Shown here: in pieces, positions 33,463 to 45,742 of the stretch
Layout: each line of letters begins with the position of its first letter
Numbering within the stretch: the first letter of the stretch is position 1
Source of the DNA: Pristionchus mayeri
Lineage: Eukaryota > Nematoda > Chromadorea > Rhabditida > Neodiplogasteridae
Length of the DNA: 64,000 nucleotides
Assembly: GCA_036245805.1 (NCBI GenBank)
Contig: BTRK01000002.1
Coordinates: 31,044,661 to 31,108,660 of the forward strand
Reading direction: 5' to 3'
Notes under the pieces: model-generated
What the model saw: the letters and a program-made list of their open reading frames with translations, nothing else
Told to the model about the DNA's origin: nothing
Databases searched by the model: none
Made by a program: the position numbers and the translations under genes

Positions 33463-36400
33463 CTTCTCAGCCGACAGCGAGTCATCCGCCAGCACGCCCA
33501 ACAGGAACATGAGTATTCTGGAAAAAATATGATTTTTATTTGGAAAATAAGCAATGCTTTATACTACAAAGACAAAACAGGTCGTTCACTTACCAAAAGA
33601 GGAGATACTACGATGGAATTCTTGAGTACCTATTGAATGGCTTAGGCTGCGCATTCTCCGCGAGCATTCCCTCTTCGTCACTGCGAGTGAGCGTCCAGAT
33701 ACGATGGAATGTACGCGCTGCCTCCGTTGCGAGCACCTGATGGAAATTGACTATCAATTAGAACACAAAAGCTTCCAGCATGTTTGGTGAAACAACTGGT
33801 AGAGTTCGGGTTACACGTTGTTCATAAGATTGAATGAGATTCGCATCATCAATAGCAATACTATCTTTTTTTTGTGGTAACTATCAATAAAAAAGAGAAC
33901 GATACAATAACAATAGATCTATGATCTCTGACCGAGTCATCCGTCGTCAGTGCCTTCATCATGATATTCTCCACCACGCTACTCGGTTCGGCGGCATTTC
34001 TCGAGTGGAGGAGAAGCACCAGACGAGCACCCGCAGACTGAAAAAGATTAATGTATTTTAATCTTAAAAACGAGAGTTAGTATTCACGCGCATGGTTGAC
34101 TCGTGCTCCACTGTGATCCTTTAACGCTTCGCAAAGTCTCCAAACGATTATACTTTCCTAATCTTGTTTCAAAAAACTACTTGTTTCAAAGTCGGCAAAC
34201 TGCAACAGCAATGCTTTCATCGCACGAAGAAGAGGCCAACGGGAGACGACTACAAATTGGTGGTTTAGAGAAATAAGGAGAGGAAGATCGGTTCAAGGTA
34301 CACTGTTTCCTTTTCGAGAAAAGTTGCAACATCAGATTGACCGGCAACAATTTCAACTATTGAATCAATGTGAAATGGGATTGGGTTTTTAGCACAGAAA
34401 GTCGTGTGACACATCGGCTCACAATGAAGCTTCTCATTTTAAGGCAACGCTTCAACACCAGATTAACCAGCTAGATATTAAACTCTAAAAAAATTAATAT
34501 AAAAATACCGTACCCCTGTGGTCACGGTAGTATCGGCAGATGGTTGTCATCAGTCGCTGGCACTCCTCAAGACAAGCCTCCATCATTGCCTGCTCTGCAA
34601 CGGTCGATAATTGAGCTACAGTACTCCATGCATTACCGTATTCAACAAAACCTCCCACCAACAGCAAGTAAGAAAGACAATGACAGTTCTGGCTTTGAAA
34701 CACAGATCAGACGGGATAACAGCAAGAACCCCTCCACACAAACCTTGCTTATCGACGAGACTCGCCAGGAATGCCTTGTTCGGCGACTCGGGAGTGGCTG
34801 CTGCGCAACCCTCAGAGGACTCTAGAAGAGGGAGGGAAATGGGAAAGACCAAAGATCAAATCATAAACCACGCGAAGAAACTAAGTAGAAGCTCATAGTA
34901 ATAGATTGATTTGTACAGAAAAATGAAATAGAATGGATTAGAGATCAGAACGCCTGGTTCAGGGAAAAACAAAAAAAATTAAACACGAACGCTGCGCCTC
35001 GAGTGATCCTCCGGCTCTCAAAACCTCCGCCAGCAGACCCGAGGCCATCTTCACAGTGGACAACACCATCTGGAAATTAATGGAAATGTTTCTGAGACGT
35101 TAGCGAAGACAAATAGTACCGGCGCTGATGTGATCTTAATGAAACCTCCAACCCCATAGTTCAAAATCTATAACCACTTACCTTGTCCCTCTTCTCGATA
35201 ATGTTCATTGCATTGGCGCATCTCAGAATTCGCTTGAGAAGCTCCGGTAGATGTTTGATTCTTCCAGAAGAAGTAGAACCAGATTGAGAGAGGGAGAGTG
35301 AGTAAGATACCACCTGAAAACGAGAGGGCTTTTTTGGTATGTTCATAGGTGGGCGGGGGTTGAAGCTGGAAATCGAAAACCGGGGGTGTTTAGGGTCAAG
35401 GGGGGGGGGGTGATCGCAAATGATCGTTTTTGTGACAACATTTTCCAAAAACCAGGGGTGTCCAATCCGAAAAGGGGTGTTTCACAGCTGGTTTCGATAG
35501 TGCCCACCTATGGGTATGTTTGATTCCTCATGATCGGATACTTCGTTAGACGCCTAAGCTAGAACTAAAAATAAGCGAGTTCTGAAACCTTAATCGGATA
35601 AGGAACATCCATTTTTTTTTTGGAAACATCAAAACCAAGCGCAACAAATCATAAAATTTCAACGTAACCCGGTATTTAAAAAAAACTTTTTTTCCTATTA
35701 ATATATTTTTAAAATATTTAACGAGTTAGGATATTATCGATAATTGGAAACTCACATTTGCATATGCCATCATCTCCTCCTCTGCTTCGTTCACTCCCAT
35801 CAACGGAACTTCCAACAGCAAGCTTTTCTTCTTCCTCTCAGACGAAGAACCATTGAGAGAGTTGAGCAACCTGTGAGATCCGGGTTGCAGTAAGGATTCA
35901 AATCACAGAATCTACGATGCAAAACAATAGTTCCTTTCTCGACTGGCTAAAAGAATCAATTCTACCGTATCCTCACCATTCATAGTAGTCAGCCAGATAT
36001 GACCAGAGGAAGGCAGCTGATCCATCTTCGTCCATCGCTTGCATGAGTACATTCAGAATCTTCGCCACTTTCTCACGACGGCGAATCTGAAAATAATTTT
36101 CACAAATTCTCTCCCTGGATATTGAGGTTTCATATGTGCTTCTAAACCAATTGCCGTGCGAAGTTATCAAGAAGACGTGGACTCTCAAATACCAATAAAT
36201 GACTTACCCTCCTCTCCTCGTCTTCCTCCTTGTTCTCATTCTCCTGCAGATAGCTGCTGCTGAGGCCGCGCAGAGTAGATCAAGGAGATTCCTCTGGAGG
36301 AGCGGCGAGCCCATTTCCTCACCCGCTGCGCACAGTGCTGATACCTGGGAAGGAGTTGGTAATTGGCAGCGTTGTAAACTTGTTAAATTCATGTCTCAAC

Positions 36401-37656
36401 TAATCTTCAGCTACAATACTTTAGCATTGTTACTAATTACTCGTGGTTTTGGTAGTTAGATTCGTCACCGGCAAATCATACAATACACTCATACACCACC
36501 TCACTCCCTCCTCACCATGTGATGTATGTTGTCTCCGATAATCCTCGACTGTTCATCGATCGATTTTAACTTGTCGAATTTCGTATTCACGTAGATCAGA
36601 GCGGGAAGTCGAACGGAGGGAGAACCGAGTACCTGTGAGATTGGGGTTGATTGTTCAGCAAAAATTTGCTCGCGAACACGCCTGCGCGTTTAGTGTCTCA
36701 CAAGAAATACGAATGCAGTAACATTTTTTAGATCAACGATAATCAACCAGGCAGTGCAATAAATATTATACATTAAGAATTTTATCCCTGATCATGCGCT
36801 TGCTCTGACTAATCGATAAACGCGACTACCGTATCGTTCTAGACATTGATCTCACCTTGGTGGTGCAGTGGTCCATGAGGGGGAAGAGGTCGACGGCGAA
36901 GAGATACAACTGCTTCGGGAGTGCCTCCTGGCCGAGAATGTCGAATATCTGCTTGTAGGTCTCCAGTGCCTTCTGATGGACTCCTGCGATGAAGCGGTAC
37001 GGTAATCGATTCGCTAGATTCAATCGATAATATTTGTCGCTGTTTGCATTAATCTATACATTCGAATATAACTTGAGATATTGACAGCGGTATTTGAATT
37101 ATTGTTCACCAATCAATACTATTTTCAATCATACTACTTCTTCGACAACTAATGCACCCCCCCCCCACAGATTTCAACTAATCGATATCTACGAATACAG
37201 CATCCCGTTAGCAATCGATCGCTCACCCATGGGCAGGGCAGGATGGAGGCACTGCGAGAGTCGTTTGGCTACCGTAACCGCCTTCGGGATGTCACCGTAC
37301 TTGGCGTGTTGGGAGAACACCTGGAACAAGGTTTATTGATCGCGCTAGCTCCAAAGCCCGACGCGGAACATCGACAAACATAACATCATGTATTATCGCG
37401 AGTGTTCCAGCGCCATAACAGGCTGATAGTCCATACCCTAACCAATGAAAGTTTAGCAGGATCGATCGGTAGAGAAAATCGATATTACTGAAATTAGATC
37501 AAACCTTGGCGAGCTTGCCCAGCGCAGAGATGAGGTCGGCCCAATCGATGGTGTTCTCGAACGACTTGAGAGCCTTGACGACAGCGATTACGTACTCTGG
37601 GATTAAATAAGCAAGTAAAACCACTTACTTTGTAATTCCTCGTGCAGGAGTGGGCT
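33463..37656 (-). pseudogene. pad-1: Dopey/PAD-1 N-terminal gene fragment, decayed
   Basis: Dopey proteins are large (over 1600 residues) conserved factors of endosome-Golgi membrane traffic. Minus-strand exons follow the family order: 37656-37629, 37596-37505 (YVIAVVKALK, WADLISALGKLAK), 37320-37227 (KRLSQCLHPALPMG), 36983-36856 (GVHQKALETYKQIFDILG), 36632-36516 (SPSVRLPALIYV), 36344-36208 (LLQRNLLDLL), 36086-35977, 35870-35756, 35313-35182, 35069-34991, 34821-34744, 34615-34514, 34037-33933, 33736-33629 and 33517-33463. Signs of decay: about 70 residues normally between DLFPLMDH and SPSVRLP are absent, the 36344-36208 exon needs a 1-nt shift (LLDLL, then SSSYLQENENKEEDEER), and everything after ILMFLLGVLADD is missing. 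The THAP gene lies directly beyond. An intact copy probably exists elsewhere. Confidence 0.75.
35344..35512. mobile_element. 169-bp hAT-type MITE in a pad-1 intron
   Basis: It is flanked by the 8-bp duplication GGTATGTT (35336-35343 and 35513-35520). The ends are CATAGGTGGGC and its complement. It has G-runs inside and no coding content. Its ends differ from the 26.3/41.0 kb family. Confidence 0.85.
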
Positions 37657-38448
37657 CTGTTACTTTGCAGACGACCGATTGTATTCTGCTGAAATGGGAC
37701 AAATGATCGAATGTCGATCATGACAATAGAAACATCACAAAACTGCGATATATTTAGGGAAACCAACAATGAGGAAAAGAGCTCAGTGCAATAAATCGAA
37801 ACAACAAGGCAGTAAAACGTGTAACATGCTAACAACGAACAATTCTACGCGGAGGGCACGTTTGATTCACCCTGAATAAGCAGTGGCAGAATCTCGGGGC
37901 GAGTTATCAGTATTTAAAATGCAGATTATACGCAAGTTACGCGAAAGCGAAGTCACCGCAACTAGAGAAGTTAACTCGTCAGTGCAATTAGAGGTTTGGC
38001 ATCGCATAGCAGGCTTAAAAGACCCACTACTACTTCAATTCATTGCGGGAAAGATGTCTAGATCGTTATACAACACATTATAATAAAAATTGACAAGCAA
38101 GTAAAGGTTAAACGACAGCAAAACGTCAGTAAAGTCAATGCCAGTGGCGCCACTTGGCAAAGTGCCAACTTGTCGATGTCGAAACCTCTCCCACAGTATG
38201 CCATGGAACACGCTCCCGTTCAAATTAATGCAATTTTCGAAGCCTAATTTCACCCCTGGCATATTTTTATTTTTATTTTTATTTTTTTCGTAATAATTTA
38301 GTTTTAATTGTATATTTCAATAAACAAAGGCCATGAAAAATAAAAATGTAATATTTCGGGCCACCGTATCCCTTTAACCTTTCGAATTGAGGAAATTGAC
38401 AAAATGAACACATGTTTGTTTTTATGAGTGAAATTAAAAACATGTTAA

Positions 38449-40666
38449 GAGATCCGCTCCGTAATAAGACTCGACCTTTTCGGTCACCTTGCGGACACGT
38501 TTGCCTAAGCAACGAGATCTACGGGGTCTTTTCTATGGTGTAAGGAATGTCTTGGCTCTGTATCTTGAAATTGGCCATAAATTATATAATACAGTCATTG
38601 GGTAAGTAGAAAATGTTAATAAAGGGTAAATTGGTCAAAAAATCAAAAATGTTTATTGATACAAAATTGACTCAAAAGTCAAAATGCATTTCACCCGTGG
38701 TGCCCAGATGTTTATAAAAATGTATTTAGACCAAAATTCTAAATATTACTTTTTGAGCTAAAATTTGACTTTTTGCTGCATATCTAGTCCATTTGGAACT
38801 GAATCCCTTAGCTTTTTCAATCCCGTTGTACTCTAAGCTATGTTACTTCATGCACACGTTGCAGCGAGCCTCGGGAGGTTTTCCATTTTCGGGAAATAAT
38901 TTTCAAACTTTCCAAGTGCATCATCCAAAACATTTAAAAATTAATTGTCGCCAAAGTAATGAGAACTTTGATTAGCTTTTAAAAATTTCAGATACTACTT
39001 ACCTTGATATAATTTCTAGCACTAAAATGGATCACAATTTCGCTTGTTTCAAAAATTCACTTCTCACATCTTCGAATCTGTCAATATTTGGGCAGTACTT
39101 TGTCGTTCAACATAAGCCCAATCCCACCAGTTCTGCATATAGATAGTAGAATACCCCGACCAATTTAAGAAAATCACAGTATGGGTTCCAGCCGTCATTC
39201 CCAAAATTTGCATTAGTTGTTCAAATCAGTGGATAATCTAAATTTTGAATATTTTTTTTCGATTTCACAAAATCTATCACTCAAATCAGACAGTATTAAT
39301 TTATAAACATTAAACTATCACTGGATAAGTAGTCTGAGCGTGGAAGTACAGCTGTTTTGCATGATTTCAAAAATCGAATAAAATCAAATTTTCCTCACAT
39401 TTTCCTATTTTTGTGGTGCCTTAACTAGCATATCACGATTCCAATCCCTTAGCTATTTCAATAATCGTATACACTGGGATATTTTACTTCACATTTTCAT
39501 TACATAAAATCTCTATAGGCTTTCCACTTGCGGGCAATTTCTTTTGTTTGAGTCGTTTTTTGTTGAAGTACGCTATGAGGGCATGTTCGAAAGATATTGC
39601 CCACAAATGGAAAGCCTATAGAGATTTTCTGTAATGAAATTGTAAAGTAGGATATCCCAGTGTATATGAATATTCAAAAAGCTAAAGGATTGGAATCGTG
39701 ATCTGCTAGTTAAGGTACCACAAAAATAGGAAAAAGCGATTTTTTTCGATTTATAAAAGCATGCAAAACAGCTGTACTTTTACTCTAAGATCACTTATCC
39801 AGTGATAAGTGATTGTATATAAATTAATACTGTCTGATTTGAGTGATAGATTTTGTGAAATCGAAAAAATATAATAGTCAACATTTCGAATAGCGACTAT
39901 TTGAACAAACAATGTGAATTTTGGGCATGACAGGTGGAACCCATATTGTGATTTTCTTAAACAGGTCGGGGTATTCTACTATCTCTATGCAGAACTGGTG
40001 GTATTGGGCTTATGTTGAACGATAAAATACTGCCCAAATATTGACAGATTCGAAGTTGTGAGAAGTGAATTTTTGATTTGAAACAAGCGAAATTGTGATC
40101 CATTTTAGTGCTAGAAATTATATCAAGGTAAGTAGTATCTGAAATTGTTAAAAGCTAATCAAAGTTCTCATTACTTTGGCGACAATTAATTTTTAAATGT
40201 TTTGGATGATGCACTTGGAAAGTTTGAAAATTATTTCCCGAAAATGGAAAATCTCCCGAGGCTCGCTGCAACGTGTGTATGAAGTAACATAACTTAGAGT
40301 ACAACGGGATTGAAAAAGCTAAGTGATTCGGTTCCAAATGGGCTAGATATGCAGTAAAAAGTCAAATTTTAGTTCAAAAAGTAATATTTAGAATCGATCG
40401 GATTTTGATCTAAATACGTTTTTATAGACTTCTGGGCACCGCGAGTAAAATGCACTTTTGAGTCAATTTTGTATCATTAAAAAATTGTTTGACCATTTTA
40501 CCCTTTATTAATATTTTCTACTTACCCAATGACTGTATTATATAATTTATGGCCAATTTCAAGATACAGAGCCAAGACACTCCTCCCACCATTGAAAAGA
40601 CCCCGTTGATCTCGTTGCTTAGGCAAACGTGTCCGCGGGGTGCTCGATTCTTACGGAGCGGGTCTC
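38449..40666. mobile_element. 2.2-kb TTAA-flanked foldback element
   Basis: A near-complete palindrome centred at about 39560. The left arm starts GAGATCCGCTCCGTAATAAG and the right arm ends ACGGAGCGGGTCTC. TTAA flanks both sides (38445-38448 and 40667-40670). The short mirror-image proteins at 38793-38975 and 40155-40337 are arm artefacts. The terminus shares GATCCG with the Kolobok-like left end. Confidence 0.85.
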
Positions 40667-40711
40667 TTAAACATCAAGGGAGGACAATACTTGCTAACGG
40701 ACACCTTGTAT

Positions 40712-41831
40712 TCAAATTTCTACGCAGAAGTCGGAGCATGCAAATATTGGGTTTTCTCCAACTAGCATAATGATAAATTCGAGAGATCTCATCGAGAAAA
40801 TCACCCATTCATTGTTTGTGCATTCAGCGGCAATTCTGTTTTGCGATTGAGATATCTGGTAGTACTTCTTCTGAAAAATGATTAAACAGTTATGTTATGG
40901 AAAGGGGGAGAAAACTGAAATGTAATAAGTACTCACGTCGCCAGTGTATACCATGCACCGGGGGGCGGACATTTCGGCAACGGACATTTCGGCAACGGAA
41001 CGCAATTCGCTGGAGATTCGACGTAGCTCGTTGGGAATTGTGCCATTGTAACCAGTGTGTGCTACTCTACATTCGCATACATAATTCTTTTTACCAGGCG
41101 AACTTGATTTTCGCTCCATATCTGTGTATAGGGGTTCATGGTCTAAAATTGACAATTTGGGTGGAAAATCATGGTTAGATAAACACCAAATGTAATGACC
41201 AATCGATCGATATATTATGTGGTTACAGTAGTTACTGTGGTACTGAAATATCGATTGAATTCGGCATTTGTTGTTTATCTAACCATGATTTTCCACCCAA
41301 ATTGTCAATTTTAGACCATACATAGATATGGAGTGAAACTCATGATCGCCTAGTAAGAAGACTTATGCATGCAATTGCAGGGGAGCACATACTGGTTACA
41401 ATGACACAACCCCCAAGTAGCTACGTCGAATCTCCAGCGAAGGGCTCTCCGTTGCCGAAATGTCCGTTGCCGAAATGTCCGCCCCCCATGCACTGGTTGG
41501 CTTTGCAAGTTACTGTTGCTTCTTTCTGATCGATTTCGTAGCACTCGGCTGTGAGAGGATCGTTTGGATTGTTGGTATACTGCCTTTCTCTCGTTGCCGC
41601 TCTGCATTTCTCCAAGTCCCACTTTGGAAGTGGCTTAGCCGAGCATCCTGTAATTTGCTTAATTTTGGTACAAACAATTAATTGGTTGTGAATTCCAATC
41701 AACCAAAATAACGCAAAATACTAACTGGGACCGGGAGTGACCGGTATTCCGGGTTCTCGCACTTTCATTGGTAGACAAGTTTGAGCAAGCACCGGAAGAA
41801 CGAAGAGAATTAGACATAGCGAGAGTGTCAT
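40712..41831 (-). pseudogene. Secreted cysteine-rich protein gene split by a hAT MITE
   Basis: Exon 1 (41831-41726) encodes the signal peptide MTLSLCLILFVLPVLAQ. Exon 2 runs from 41647 (CSAKPLPKWDLEKC and onward to CKANQCM) into the MITE at 40959-41485 and resumes at 40958-40937. Exon 3 (40870-40712) encodes KKYYQISQSQNRIAAECTNN to a TGA. The MITE inside exon 2 adds an early stop, so this allele should encode only a truncated product. The mature protein has several cysteines and looks like one of the lineage-specific secreted families; I cannot name it. Confidence 0.65.
40959..41485. mobile_element. 527-bp hAT-type foldback MITE in a coding exon
   Basis: Exact 8-bp duplication CCATGCAC (40951-40958 and 41486-41493). 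The ends are CGGGGGGCGGACATTTCGGC and the complement, with a duplicated ACATTTCGGCAACGG unit. The inner sequence is the same family as 26342-26851 (for example GCGAACTTGATTTTCGCTCC). Confidence 0.9.
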
Positions 41832-43356
41832 ACCTGAGAGGCTGATCAATGGTAGCAAACTTTTTTCCAAAAGGTCAATATGTGAGAATTAGCACGGAAA
41901 ATAATGAACAGTGAAATTACGGTCGAAGTCTACAACGGTAATCTCCAAAATTTGTATGCTCAGTAAAAATATTCCTGACAGTGAATCCTTTTAAAATAAA
42001 GATTTATTACGCAAAAAGCATATTCTGCGCGATAAACTTTGATAAACTAATTGTTTTCTCATCACTGTCGCATCCGCTAGACTATGAGAGGCCACTTCTC
42101 AAACTAAGGAGCGGGAAATAACAGTGGAAGAGGGAATTGTGAAAGAATTTGGTGTTCCATCAGCTCATCATTCTGTTATAAGGGAATTGCTAAACAATGG
42201 ATCAGGGGTTTCCACTTTCTCTCGGAATGGATCGCAATGGAGACACTGGGTAAGGTGATGGCGGGTGAGAGGGAGCGGAGAGAGGGACGCAAATATTTCG
42301 ATATCTCTTGCAAACTTCGATCACTTTCTCCCATTCCTTGCCTCGCTTCCAGTTACTGTTCGAGAAACGGTCCCTCTCTACCTCTGTGGATGACTGGGTA
42401 TACTGGGAGGAGATGTGTCAGAGTTGAAAACTTATTTTCGTTTTACACACTGACAAATATATAAAAAATAGGGTGCGCGAAATGTATCCAATTCCTTTCT
42501 TGCTCTAGGTAGACTTTGGAATTGATAAAAACTTAGCCTACACAAGTCTCTATTGGGGGGGGGGGTTAATTGATAACGTCTGTCGTGAGAGGTAAAGTTT
42601 CCTAGAAGCACCTCTCGTATCAGGTAGTCCTATGAGCAGTAGTCCTCACTCAACCGTAGTGGTCTCCCGGATACTGATACTTGCTTCACCTGTGCACTAG
42701 TCACTAATGAATATAATAATTAAGATCAACGATAATTTGAGTGTGGAACTAACTCAATCTCTCGTCACCAGCCATAGCTCAGTTGGCAGAGCGGAGGACT
42801 GTATCCTTAGGACACTTGTTCGAATCCGGTTGGCTGGAGTTCTCTTTTTCCATGGATGCATTCGATATTCCATATTTTCAAATTTGCGGGAACGAATGCT
42901 AGAAAAACGTTTTGGTGGCAAGTCTAATTGTGTGGTTTGTCTTGAATTACTCTGAGCGAAATTCGGATTCGAATTATAAAATTACTTATGTGCTCTTCCG
43001 TACACTTGAGCCAACACTTGGGAAAACAATTCCACATCTAACATTGATGTGTAACCGCTGTCGCCCCTCCCGTCTGACAATTATTTCGGCGTCTATGATG
43101 AGATTGGAAGTGCTTGGCGAACGCGAATCCTTGGTTTTCAGTCGATCTTCGCCTTATCCTGCCCTTTTTTCTCGCATTCCTTCCCTAAAATATCGAGTAA
43201 TGTCCACTTTCCTGGTTCCTATTTGGTGAGTCGGGGGGCGAAGGCGATAACAAGTGTGACGAGAGCGAAGAGAACAATCAGACAAAATCCCGTTCTATCG
43301 GGAAGAAAACGAGAGACGGAAAAGGGCGATTAAAAATCGGCCAAACTCCGAGCTAC
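41832..43356. other. No protein gene seen; tRNA-Tyr pseudogene and simple sequence
   Basis: Apart from the tRNA-like sequence there is a G-run (42547-42557) and AT-rich DNA. Frames at 42237 and 42912 have no splice or protein-like support. Confidence 0.45.
42768..42838 (+). pseudogene. tRNA-Tyr(GTA)-like, defective
   Basis: The acceptor arms pair (CCAGCCA/TGGCTGG) and the D-arm and TTCGAAT loop are present. The anticodon loop is CTGTA between GAGGA and TCCTT, two bases short of a 7-base loop, and no intron is present although nuclear tRNA-Tyr genes normally have one. The T-stem has one mismatch. It is most likely a retro-derived or decayed copy. Confidence 0.75.
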
Positions 43357-43420
43357 TATAAATTAAGATCAGGGAACACGGAATCTATAGTTTCAATTCA
43401 GTTTTAACAAGAATATTCGA

Positions 43421-43913
43421 ATGAGTTGGGTCTCCGCGTCGCTAGCTGTCGTTCTACTTGTAAGCTCAAGCGTAGATGCTACCTTCTGGAAACACAAAGG
43501 AGGAGGCGGTGGATGCAGCATTTGCAACTCCTACTCACAGCCAAGTAAGACTTTTTTACTGACAAAAGATCAATTTTCGTTGTGATAGCCTTCCACTAAT
43601 TTCTGTATGACGAGAGTGAGAATGCGTAATGAGAAGAATCGGAAGTTTTATATTTACAGGTTACTATCCCGTGTACCAACCGCAGTATCAGCCCGTCTAC
43701 CAACAACCGGTGTATCAACAACCCGTATATCAGCAACCAGTGTATCAGCAACCTGTATATCAACAACCAGTGTATCAACAACCGGTCTACCAACGGCCAG
43801 TCTATCAGAAACCGATGTACCAACAACCGATGTACCAACAACCCATGATGGGTGGGGCAATGGCTCAAGCTTCCGCCTCAGCTTCAGCTTCCTCTTGGGG
43901 CAAGAAGAAATAA
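43421..43913 (+). CDS. Secreted Tyr/Gln-rich repeat protein, family member 1
   Basis: Exon 1 (43421-43544) encodes MSWVSASLAVVLLVSSSVDA, a signal peptide, then a Gly-rich CSIC segment. The intron is phase 1 with a TTTACAG acceptor. Exon 2 (43660-43913) encodes about ten PVYQQ/PMYQQ units, then MMGGAMAQASASASAS and a WGKKK end. A TATAAAT lies at 43357-43363 and AATAAA at about 43965. The repeat suggests an extracellular structural protein that could be cross-linked through tyrosine or glutamine, as in cuticle, eggshell or adhesive proteins (inference). Longest repeat array of the five members. Confidence 0.85.
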
Positions 43914-44468
43914 TAGTGATAATTATGTTTCAACCACGCTCTCAGTTCGAGAGTGTTCATTATGGAATAAATTCATGTACCAAGTAAAAAACATTTTTCT
44001 TTACACTTTTCGTGCCCACGTTAGCTATTTGAGTACCCTGTAAATCGCTGTTACACGTCTAAACATCTTAAAATATAACAATTAAAAGATAATGTTCCCA
44101 CCCTTCCAGTATCCCACTTATTTCCGGCAATCTATTCATGTTTTCGGCATTACATTGTGAGACTCGGCCCTCTTGGTGGGGATGGACGAGAAAAAGGTGG
44201 GGCCGCTTACTGCTAGTCTTATTTCATGTTAATGCACGACGGACAAGGAAGATTTCGAAAAGAGCTATTTATCGTGCGATAAACATTGGAATGATACACT
44301 ACAATAAATATCAAGATCAGAGACCACCCCCTCATCTCCTGAATTGTGATTGGCCGAATATACAACCAGAAACAGACGAGATGTCACACGAAAGCAGTGC
44401 ACATTTCTTCTCCTTTCAACATATTTTCAGAATGTTCTAGTATGCACTTTTGTAAACACGAATTTCAG

Positions 44469-44897
44469 ATGAGTTGGACAGTAGTGACATTTACTGCTCT
44501 TCTTCTTGCGATCACGAGCGTTGAAGTGCACTTCTTCGATAAAGGGAGTTTTCTCGGAGGGGGACAGTCGTGCGGTTGCGGTGGAGGGCAGGCATATCCG
44601 AGTAAACATTTGGGATGCATTACACTCTTGCTTATCAAATAAGCGAGAGATATCTCCGAGTGAAGAATCATATTTACGGTCTTCTCTAGTAAGCATTTGA
44701 TGTTGTTATTTGTTATAGTGAATCATTAGAATGATGTTTGCATACGAAAAAAAGGTTTTAGTATGTATTTTTTAATTCTTTTTTGCAGGCTACCAGCCTG
44801 TTTACCAACCAGTCTATCAGTGTATCAGCCCTTTCTGAGTGCGGCGATGGCTCATGCACAAGCTCAAGCTTCTTCTTCTTGGGGAAGAAGGAAATGA
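44469..44897 (+). pseudogene. Tyr/Gln-rich repeat protein, member 2, frameshifted
   Basis: The ATG directly follows a TTTCAG acceptor. Exon 1 (44469-44601) encodes a signal peptide (MSWTVVTFTALLLAITSVEV) and the family's GGGQSCGCGGGQAYP segment. Exon 2 starts at 44789 with YQPVYQPVYQ, then the frame is lost and TGA is met at 44836-44838. The +1 frame continues the normal family tail (SAAMAHAQAQASSSWGRRK) to TGA 44895. One indel near 44820 therefore separates repeats from tail. Confidence 0.75.
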
Positions 44898-45240
44898 CCA
44901 TTACATGCCTGATCTGTGATCTCTGATTTCAACCCTAAAGTGTTGTGCTAGAATAAATGATTAAAGTAGATCCACCCCTAGAAAGATAAGGACATGCGCC
45001 GATTAGTTGATTGGAAACCATAATATCGAGAAAATACTGAAGCAAATGCTTTCAAGTCTCATTCATCTCATTGGTTTTGAGTTCTCTCCTAGATGTCAGA
45101 CATCCTTCGATCAACCAGGAAGATCTCAAAAAAATTGTCTATCGTGCAGAAATCATTGTAATGATGAATTACGGCCACTGACAAGATCAGAGGGGGGACA
45201 GTGAGATGAGAGAGAATGAGATCCTGAATTGAGAGGAGTT

Positions 45241-45271
45241 CGATCGGCCGAACTGTCGGCCGGGTATAAAA
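45241..45271 (+). promoter_or_regulatory. Shared core promoter block of the Tyr/Gln-rich family (member 3 copy)
   Basis: CGATCGGCCGAACT then GGCCGGGTATAAAATCGGAA. Similar blocks lie at 46234-46265 (member 4), 43334-43363 (member 1) and 47672-47692 (member 5); member 2 keeps only TTGGCCGAATATAC near 44350. An AAGATCAGAG-like motif lies about 60-80 bp further upstream in members 2 to 4. This suggests common regulation. Confidence 0.7.
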
Positions 45272-45360
45272 TCGGAAACAGGAAAGACGGAGTATTCAAG
45301 TTTTCTTATCACATTCAAAAAAAATTGAGAATGCCCATATGTGTGATGTCCATTATTCAG

Positions 45361-45742
45361 ATGGCTTGGGTTCTAGCTACATTCACTGCTCTTTTCCTTC
45401 TGAGCGCGAGCGTAGATGCAACATTTTTCAATAAACACCAATTTTTCGGAGGAGGACAACAGTGTGGTTGCGGAGGAGGGCAGTATTATCCCAGTAAGCG
45501 TTTAAAAAACATTTTTTTTTAAAACAACTCGCGATCTTGATCTCCCATCAATATATCTGTGTTCGTTATCACTTGTAATAAATTACTTTGTAGGCTACCA
45601 GCCCATGTATCAGCCGGTGTACCAGCAACCCGTATATCAACAGCCAGTCTATCAGCAACCGATGTACCAGCCCATGATGAGCGGAGCTATGGCCCAAGCT
45701 CAGGCGCAAGCTTCATCTTGGGGAGGAAGGAGAAGACGATAA
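45361..45742 (+). CDS. Secreted Tyr/Gln-rich repeat protein, member 3
   Basis: The ATG sits right after an ATTCAG acceptor, which decides the start over an in-frame ATG 30 bp upstream. Exon 1 (45361-45493): MAWVLATFTALFLLSASVDA, then FFGGGQQCGCGGGQYYP. Exon 2 (45594-45742): YQPMYQPVYQQPVYQQP repeats, MMSGAMAQAQAQASSWG and a basic GRRRR end. TATAAAA at 45265-45271 follows the shared GATCGGCCGAACT block. Confidence 0.88.

Noticed and set aside
33126..34130. Right terminal inverted repeat of THAP copy 1
   Set aside because: The only nearby candidate, TGATCCTTTAA at about 34114, matches too few bases. A better but distant TATCCCTTTAA at 38368-38378 would enclose the pad-1 relic and I cannot prove it.
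38793..40337. Pair of 60-residue near-identical proteins on opposite strands
   Set aside because: They are arms of the 38449-40666 palindrome.
43607..43987. Thr/Ser-rich frame over the PVYQQ repeats
   Set aside because: A frame-shifted reading of the repeat exon; the frame with signal peptide and intron phase agreement is the real one.
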